Part shown: positions 58,370 through 64,000 of the stretch, piece after piece | Layout: each line of letters starts with the position of its first letter | How positions within the stretch are numbered: the stretch's first letter is position 1 | Origin: Anagrus nilaparvatae | Lineage: Eukaryota > Arthropoda > Insecta > Hymenoptera > Mymaridae | DNA length: 64,000 nt | Assembly (NCBI GenBank): GCA_022575985.1 | Contig: JAKSXM010000269.1 | Location: forward strand, 2,852,001 to 2,916,000 | Direction: 5' to 3' | The notes under the pieces: model-generated | The model's database searches: none | Told to the model about the DNA's origin: nothing | The model's input: only the letters and a program-made list of their open reading frames with translations | Made by a program: the position numbers and the translations under genes

Positions 58370-59130
58370 CATATCTTCCATTTTTTTTCTTGTCAGCGGC
58401 CAGAAACTACATATTTCCCGGCCTGCGGCGCGATTAAAAAATACGTGTTTTTTTGCCACTGACAAAGGAAAATTATGTTTTGCCCTCGGCCGCAAAAAAA
58501 AGAATATCCCAGATCGCAGTTTGTCAACCTCGGCTTCGCCTCGGATTGCAATTTGTGTGTGATCTGGGCCATTCTTTATTTTTGCGGCCTAGAATAAAAG
58601 CATACTGTCCATCGTATAAATTTAAAAATTATTTTTTTAGCATAGAAATCGAAAGTTGATTATTTTATCTCTTGGAATTTTTTTTAACAGAACTTTTCAT
58701 CGAAAATAATGGCTTTTATTTTATTCAATTATTTTATTCAATTTTGTAATTATCTGCCCAGCCACTCGATACCTGATCAAAAAAATTCTGACTTTATTTA
58801 CTTGCATTTTATGCGAAATTTTGCGTATGCTTGTAAATTTTAATATAACTTGAGAAAAAAGAGACAATAATTGAAAATACGCAATCATACAAATTTTCAA
58901 AAAAATAGGGTATTTTTTATTTTTTACTATTATTTTTTATTAATTTAATCACAAAAAAGCTATTCAATAATTAAAGAAAGTTTATCAATTTTATCTTTAA
59001 CAAATATATTTTTCTGTCGCAGAAAAATTTTATACTACCCTTGGCCATTAACAAAGAATGACCCAAATCGCACTAAACTGCGAGGGTTACCTTTATTTTT
59101 CTGGCCTAGGATCGTAATATACTATTTACG
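58370..59130. other. Spacer with a GC-rich palindromic patch
   Basis: At 58395-58600 there are repeated 'cggcc' and 'gcggc' boxes and the palindrome CCTCGGCTTCGCCTCGG. 'gcctaga-taaaagcatactgtcc' (58590) resembles 'gcctaggatcgtaatatact' (59103), suggesting two copies of one element's end. Open frames here are not convincing. Confidence 0.4.
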
Positions 59131-59474
59131 TTTTTAGTAAAACATTTTATTTTATGTGTCCGTTCACTATATAATTTAAAATAAATTAAAGACAATAAAA
59201 ATTTTTTTTTTATAATAAAAGAAAATTTATTTTTTCCGTCTAATAGTGACAAGTCAATTATAAACTGACGCGTTTCGAGATATGTAATCTCATTTTCAAA
59301 GATTTAAGAAAATTTTTTTATTTTCGTGTCATCTCTTTGATACAACGAAGTATACTGAATATAAATTTTGTTATATTTATATTTTTCAATTTTAAATTTT
59401 AAATTTTATTTGTATCAACATATATTATTATTATTATTTACAATTATTATTATTGTTATGAATTATTTTGATTA

Positions 59475-61007
59475 TTATTGATATTTTATTGCTGTGTCAT
59501 ATAAATAATTAGAATTAAAAATTAATTGGTCATTTAATAACAAATGTGGATTTTTTTGATATTCTATATATATAAAAAATTCTTCAACAGCATTCATGTA
59601 TTTACCTTTTTTACAGTAATATAATGCTTCTAAATTTGTATTGATATCAGTATAATTATGATTATTGTCTGTAATATGTTTTGCATAATTAGATTTTATT
59701 TTTTGATTTTTATCGTTATTATTGTTATTCTTATCATTATTGTTCATTATTTTTAATAGATTCTTTCTTGTTGGTAGATGTTCAATAAAACGATCTTTAA
59801 ATGGTCTACCTGTTTGACCTATGTAAAACATTTTACAGTCATTACAATTTATTTTATAAATTCCTGTACAATTATCAATATTAATTTTATTTTTATTTTT
59901 TAATAAGTTAAATGTATTATTGTTTGTCTTAAATCCAATACAAATATTTAATTTATTTAGTTCTGTTTTTAAAATGTTTGGTAATAAATTTGAATATTTA
60001 GCACTTGTATATATTATATTATTATTTTCTGTAGAGTTTATTGAACTATTATTATTATTATTGTTATTTTTATTTTTATGTTTTATTATTAATTTATCTA
60101 TTAATTCGGATTTATATCCGTTTGAATGTGCAATTTGTTTAATAATTCTAATTTCTTTATTATAATTTTCAATACTTATTGGTATATTTAATGCTCTATG
60201 TATTAGGCTATTATATGCTGCTAATTTTTGAGTATATGGATGATATGAATTTATATTTATTGTTGAATCTGTAGTAATGTTTTTTCTGTAAATATCAAAA
60301 CTGAGTTTATTATTTTCTTTTATTATTTTTAAATCTAAGAAATTTAAAGTATTTTCTGTTTCAAATTCAACTGTAAATTTTATGTTTTTATGTATACTAT
60401 TTATATAATTTAAAAAATTATTAATTTGTCTATTAGTACCATTAAATATTAAAAATGTATCATCTACATATCTATTGTAATGTATAATATTGTTTAAAAA
60501 TTTATTTTGATTTGTAAATATAAATTCATTTTCAAAATTATTTAGATAAATATCACTTAATAAACCAGAAAGTGGTGAACCCATGGCTAAACCTTCTTTT
60601 TGATAAAATATTTCATTATTAAATTCAAAATAATTTTGCTGTAATATAATTGTTAACATTTTAATTAATTCATTTATTTGTGTTTTATTTAATTTTTTAT
60701 TTATTTCTAAATTTTGTTTTAATATTTTAATAGTTTCATCTATTGGTATGTTGGTATACATATTTTCTATATCAAATGATACTAATTTATATTGATTTTT
60801 TATTTCAAGATTTTTTGTTTTTTCTATAAACTCATATATATTTTTTACACTATGGTTATTTTTTAATATTATACTGTCTTTTATTATTTTAACTAACGCT
60901 TTTGCAGGTTTGTATCCAGGTGCTGTTTTATAGTTTACTGGTCTTGTTGGTATATCTTTTTTGTGCATTTTAGGTTGACTTGTTAATTTTGGTGCTTTAG
61001 GATTCAT
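59475..61007 (-). CDS. Penelope-like reverse transcriptase with GIY-YIG endonuclease
   Basis: 510 codons from ATG 61007. The RT has KAPKLTSQPKMHKK at the N-terminus, VSFDIENMYTNIPID (Asp79), GLAMGSPLSGLLSDIY (139-154) and RYVDDTFLIF (179-188), a Penelope-type set closest to telomerase. A linker rich in Asn (310-330) leads to a GIY-YIG nuclease: GIYKINC (382) and FYIGQTGRPFKDRFIEHL (394-411), keeping the Tyr pair and the Arg. It reaches a natural stop. The frame is open upstream of the Met for about 20 codons (ESTNLFNEKEKRFLKN) to the inversion junction, so the native N-terminus is lost. Nicking by the nuclease and priming by the RT insert new copies. No frameshifts or stops in the preserved part. 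Confidence 0.93.
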   Translation of the reverse strand: MNPKAPKLTSQPKMHKKDIPTRPVNYKTAPGYKPAKALVKIIKDSIILKNNHSVKNIYEFIEKTKNLEIKNQYKLVSFDIENMYTNIPIDETIKILKQNLEINKKLNKTQINELIKMLTIILQQNYFEFNNEIFYQKEGLAMGSPLSGLLSDIYLNNFENEFIFTNQNKFLNNIIHYNRYVDDTFLIFNGTNRQINNFLNYINSIHKNIKFTVEFETENTLNFLDLKIIKENNKLSFDIYRKNITTDSTININSYHPYTQKLAAYNSLIHRALNIPISIENYNKEIRIIKQIAHSNGYKSELIDKLIIKHKNKNNNNNNNSSINSTENNNIIYTSAKYSNLLPNILKTELNKLNICIGFKTNNNTFNLLKNKNKINIDNCTGIYKINCNDCKMFYIGQTGRPFKDRFIEHLPTRKNLLKIMNNNDKNNNNNDKNQKIKSNYAKHITDNNHNYTDINTNLEALYYCKKGKYMNAVEEFFIYIEYQKNPHLLLNDQLIFNSNYLYDTAIKYQ

Positions 61008-61072
61008 ATTTTTTAAAAATCTTTTTTCTTTTTCGTTAAATAAATTTGTAGATTCATTGATATTGATTCATT

Positions 61073-61446
61073 GAGGTCAAACAGGTAGACCATTTAAAGA
61101 TCGTTTTATTGAACATCTACCAACAAGAAAGAATCTATTAAAAATAATGAACAATAATGATAAGAATAACAATAATAACGATAAAAATCAAAAAATAAAA
61201 TCTAATTATGCAAAACATATTACAGACAATAATCATAATTATACTGATATCAATACAAATTTAGAAGCATTATATTACTGTAAAAAAGGTAAATACATGA
61301 ATGCTGTTGAAGAATTTTTTATATATATAGAATATCAAAAAAATCCACATTTGTTATTAAATGACCAATTAATTTTTAATTCTAATTATTTATATGACAC
61401 AGCAATAAAATATTTAAATCACAATAATAATCAAAATAATTCATAA
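61073..61446 (+). pseudogene. Inverted C-terminal copy of the Penelope ORF
   Basis: The + strand starts within GQTGRPFKDRF of the GIY-YIG domain and continues to the stop, nearly identical to the minus-strand original (ends AIKYLNHNN instead of AIKYQ). It cannot make a working enzyme. Confidence 0.85.
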
Positions 61447-61584
61447 CAATAATAATAATTGTAAATAATAATAATAATATATGTTGATACAAATAAAATT
61501 TAAAATTTAAAATTGAAAAATATAAATATAACAAAATTTATATTCAGTATACTTCGTTGTATCAAAGAGATGACACGAAAATAA

Positions 61585-61640
61585 AAAAATTTTCTTAAAT
61601 CTTTGAAAATGAGATTACATATCTCGAAACGCGTCAGTTT
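61585..61640 (+). ncRNA. Hammerhead-like fold in the Penelope terminal repeat
   Basis: GAGAT-TACAT-ATCTC (61611-61625) is followed directly by GAAAC and GCGTC. Hammerhead ribozymes reported in Penelope-like elements have a stem II followed by GAAAC. The 5' core here reads TTTGAAAAT instead of CUGANGA, so the ribozyme is absent or degenerate. The mirror copy lies at 59267-59300. Confidence 0.35.
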
Positions 61641-61724
61641 ATAATTGACTTGTCAATATTAGACGGAAAAAATAAATTTTCTTTTATTATAAAAAAAAAA
61701 TTTTTATTGTCTTTAATTTATTTA

Positions 61725-62430
61725 CGTTTTATTAAAGAAAATCATCTTTTTTCCTTGTTTTTTACATTTTATAGTTAAAAATTATTTTTTTTGGTAAAGA
61801 ATTACCAATAATTAACTGCAATGTTTTTGTTTCTATAAAAATAAATCAATTTGGCAAAATAACATTCACAGTCATAATAACTTTCAAAGAACGCACTTAT
61901 ATACCTGCAAAATAAATAATTTAAATAATTTACTTTACTTTACCCATTATAAAAACATAAACAATATTGAGGTTAGAAAATTTTTATTACTTATTCCAAA
62001 CATTATTAAATTAATTTATTATATACAAATAGATATAATAATCATTAAATTAACAAAGTTTATTAAATTCATTAAATTCACCCATAACCGAGATTTAAAT
62101 CGAGAAAATTAATAATGTTAATGTTATTTTGAATTTAAAATTTTGTATATGTTTGTTTGCGTACATTATTGTGAGAACCAATCAGAATGACTTTATTCCG
62201 ATTACACCTAGCGACCGTTGCGATGAGCCATCTATTTTTTAGGATAGGATTATTAATTAAAAAATTAACTCAAATTAAAATTTGCAGAAGCTTCTTTTTT
62301 ATCCTTACCATACTGCAGAACCCATGTATTCTATGTATCAAAATTCCTAATTGAATTCAAAAAAATATTCCAAAAAAAATGTATACATCAATATTTATTT
62401 ATCATTATTAGATGTTTACTATATCTTAAT
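61725..62430. other. AT-rich spacer
   Basis: No gene or repeat recognised. Confidence 0.5.
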
Positions 62431-62585
62431 AAGTAAGCTTTTTTCTTTAATTTAAACCTAAAATTTTTTAAAGTTACTAAGCTTTTTTCTTTAATTTAAA
62501 CCAGAGGTTTATATTAGGTTTATATTTAAGAAAAAAGCTTAGTAACTTTAAAAAATTTTTGGTTTAAATTAAAAGCTTAGTAGGT
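62431..62585. repeat. Inverted repeat with AAGCTTTTTTC arms
   Basis: 'agcttttttctttaatttaaacc' appears at about 62436 and again at about 62482, and its complement lies at 62525-62585 ('aagaaaaaagcttagtaac', 'ggtttaaattaaa'). A direct and an inverted copy are mixed within 150 bp. Confidence 0.7.
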
Positions 62586-62599
62586 TTTTTTTCTCAAAT

Positions 62600-62790
62600 A
62601 AAAATTTTTTTTATCCGCCATCTTGGAAAATCAGAAAATACGTTGGGGTGAAAAAATTAATATTATCAAAAATATAAATAATTTTTTTAACCTTAAAACC
62701 CCCAACTAATGTAAAAAGTTTATTCTAATATATTTTTTGGTTCCATCTTTTTTCCGAATTTCCAAGATGGATATTCGGAAAAAAGATGTT
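62600..62790. repeat. Fragment of the ~127-bp 'ccatcttggaaaa' satellite
   Basis: 'tccgccatcttggaaaatc' followed by 'cgttggggtgaaaaaatta' and 'cccccaactaatgtaaaaag' matches the unit of the 11490-12430 array. Confidence 0.7.
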
Positions 62791-62799
62791 GAAAAATGT

Positions 62800-64000
62800 T
62801 GAAAATTAAAAATTATACCTCCAGGATATTACCTTTTCCTCGGTCAGTTCATTTTATCCCGAAGGTATTCCATTATGTGACAGAAATAATTAAATAACCT
62901 TTTTAGGTCAAAAATCTATCTTATGTTAACTATATGGTTTATCATATGGGAGATCACTATTTTTTTTTTCTGCAAGAGTGAAAACGAATAAGAATAGTAT
63001 ATAGTAACGCAAGATTTTCTCGCAAAAGAAAGTTCCAAATAAAAAAATAAATGGTTTATCGATTCTTTTCTATAAGATCAAAACTTTAATAAATTAGTAA
63101 AAACTTTCAAACAATATAATAAAAAAAAACACATATTTTAATTAACTAAAATTATAATTATTCGAAGACAAACATTTAATAAATTCTTGAATACAGAGTT
63201 AACGTTACTCAATGTTTTGAAAAAAAAAATAAAATTTTCGATAAATACATTTGATAAACTGCAAAATTTCACATTTTTTAAATTTATTACATATTATGCA
63301 ATAATTTCTTTTGAACATTTTAAAAATAATTGAACCAATTTTTGATTTAATTTTAAAACTATAAGTACAAAAACTACTTGCAAAGTATAAACTTTATTTA
63401 TGCTTAAATAATTAATTATTTTTCTTTAAATAATTATGTATGTTATACATTTATAATAAAAAACATATTACACAACAGTTGCAACAAACACATAAATTTA
63501 TAATAATGAAAAAATAAACAATATAAATAAATATTTTTATGTTTAATTTGACTTCAATAATAAATAAGAACTATTTTCTCTTGCAGGAGGGAAAAATTTT
63601 ATTGATTAGTTTTATTTCATTGTTACACTTATTAATTAATACTTACTTTATTAGAAAAAATTATATAACTATTTGTTTCCTAAGAATGTATTTTTATAAA
63701 GTTTATTCACACAATTAAAGAAAATAAATAATACATAATTAAATTAATTATTTTTTAACAAATTATTAAGCAATGTGCAACATGACTCACTTGTATATTG
63801 TTCCGTACTGTAAATTATTGTAAATATACCTTTATTGTAATATAATATGTAAATACGCCTTAATGTATATATTAGAATGAGACAGGTAATAATAATACCT
63901 GTCATTGGACAGTACGCACTCAGCTGTATACAGTACACACGTTTAATAAATCATAGTATATTATTCACACAGTATCAATTATTAGGGGTGTTCAAAAAAA
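62800..64000. other. AT-rich DNA, no supported gene
   Basis: A short minus-strand frame at 63744-63938 has no recognisable domain. Nothing else was seen. Confidence 0.5.

Larger units (their letters stand above)
59177..61722 (-). mobile_element. Penelope-like element with inverted partial copy
   Basis: The ORF and 3' region run on the minus strand (61073 down to 59177). Upstream, 61073-61722 is an inverted copy of the element's own last 650 bp, so the element begins and ends with the same sequence in opposite orientation ('aaattaaagacaataaaaa' left, its complement right). Partial tandem or inverted copies of this kind are a known habit of Penelope-like elements. Confidence 0.88.

Noticed and set aside
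58362..58659. Two overlapping frames near a GC-rich patch
   Set aside because: Overlap in different frames, no domain, located on a palindromic repeat.
59920..60165. Hydrophobic 81-codon forward frame
   Set aside because: Antisense of the Asn-rich linker of the Penelope ORF.

Overview
The window is AT-rich eukaryotic DNA, most likely from an insect. One single-copy animal gene is recognisable: the first coding exon of the zinc-finger RNA-binding protein Unkempt (36607-36899, + strand). Everything else supportable is mobile DNA, its relics or satellite DNA. The transposon mix (P-element/THAP transposase, MULE-like gene, R1-clade and CR1/L2-group non-LTR elements, a Penelope element, TTAA- and TA-flanked MITEs) fits an insect genome; a parasitoid wasp or an aphid is possible, but the sequence does not settle the species.

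Layout. 1-2.6 kb: AT-rich DNA with a 140-bp satellite. 2.6-8.8 kb: a multi-exon gene whose first three exons resemble a MULE-type transposase, interrupted by MITE-like insertions in an intron. 9.7-14.6 kb: four unrelated tandem arrays in succession (41-bp, about 127-bp, GATCGG-rich and about 136-bp). 14.56-27.17 kb: one 12.6-kb LTR retrotransposon on the minus strand, inserted into the 136-bp satellite with a 4-bp target duplication. It has LTR termini, a primer binding site and a polypurine tract but no gag-pol reading frame, and each LTR carries a different later insertion. 28.6-31.7 kb: a 5'-truncated, GC-rich R1-clade retrotransposon inside a tRNA-like sequence, with a 14-bp target duplication. 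33-46 kb: the unkempt exon, two CR1/L2-group non-LTR copies, TA- and TTAA-flanked MITEs and a 1.45-kb palindrome. 46.2-49.3 kb: a two-exon P-element-like THAP transposase (minus strand) with its catalytic acids retained; a MITE supplies its stop codon. 49.7-51.7 kb: a foldback element and a 149-bp satellite. 52-58.6 kb: a decayed transposon-associated gene and more tandem repeats. 59.2-61.7 kb: a Penelope-like element (RT plus GIY-YIG) with an inverted partial copy. 62-64 kb: repeats and AT-rich DNA.

The genes do not form a pathway. The window is best read as a layered insertion record, and target duplications and LTR comparison give relative ages. The region after 36900 may be the first coding intron of unkempt, since no later unkempt exon was recognised.
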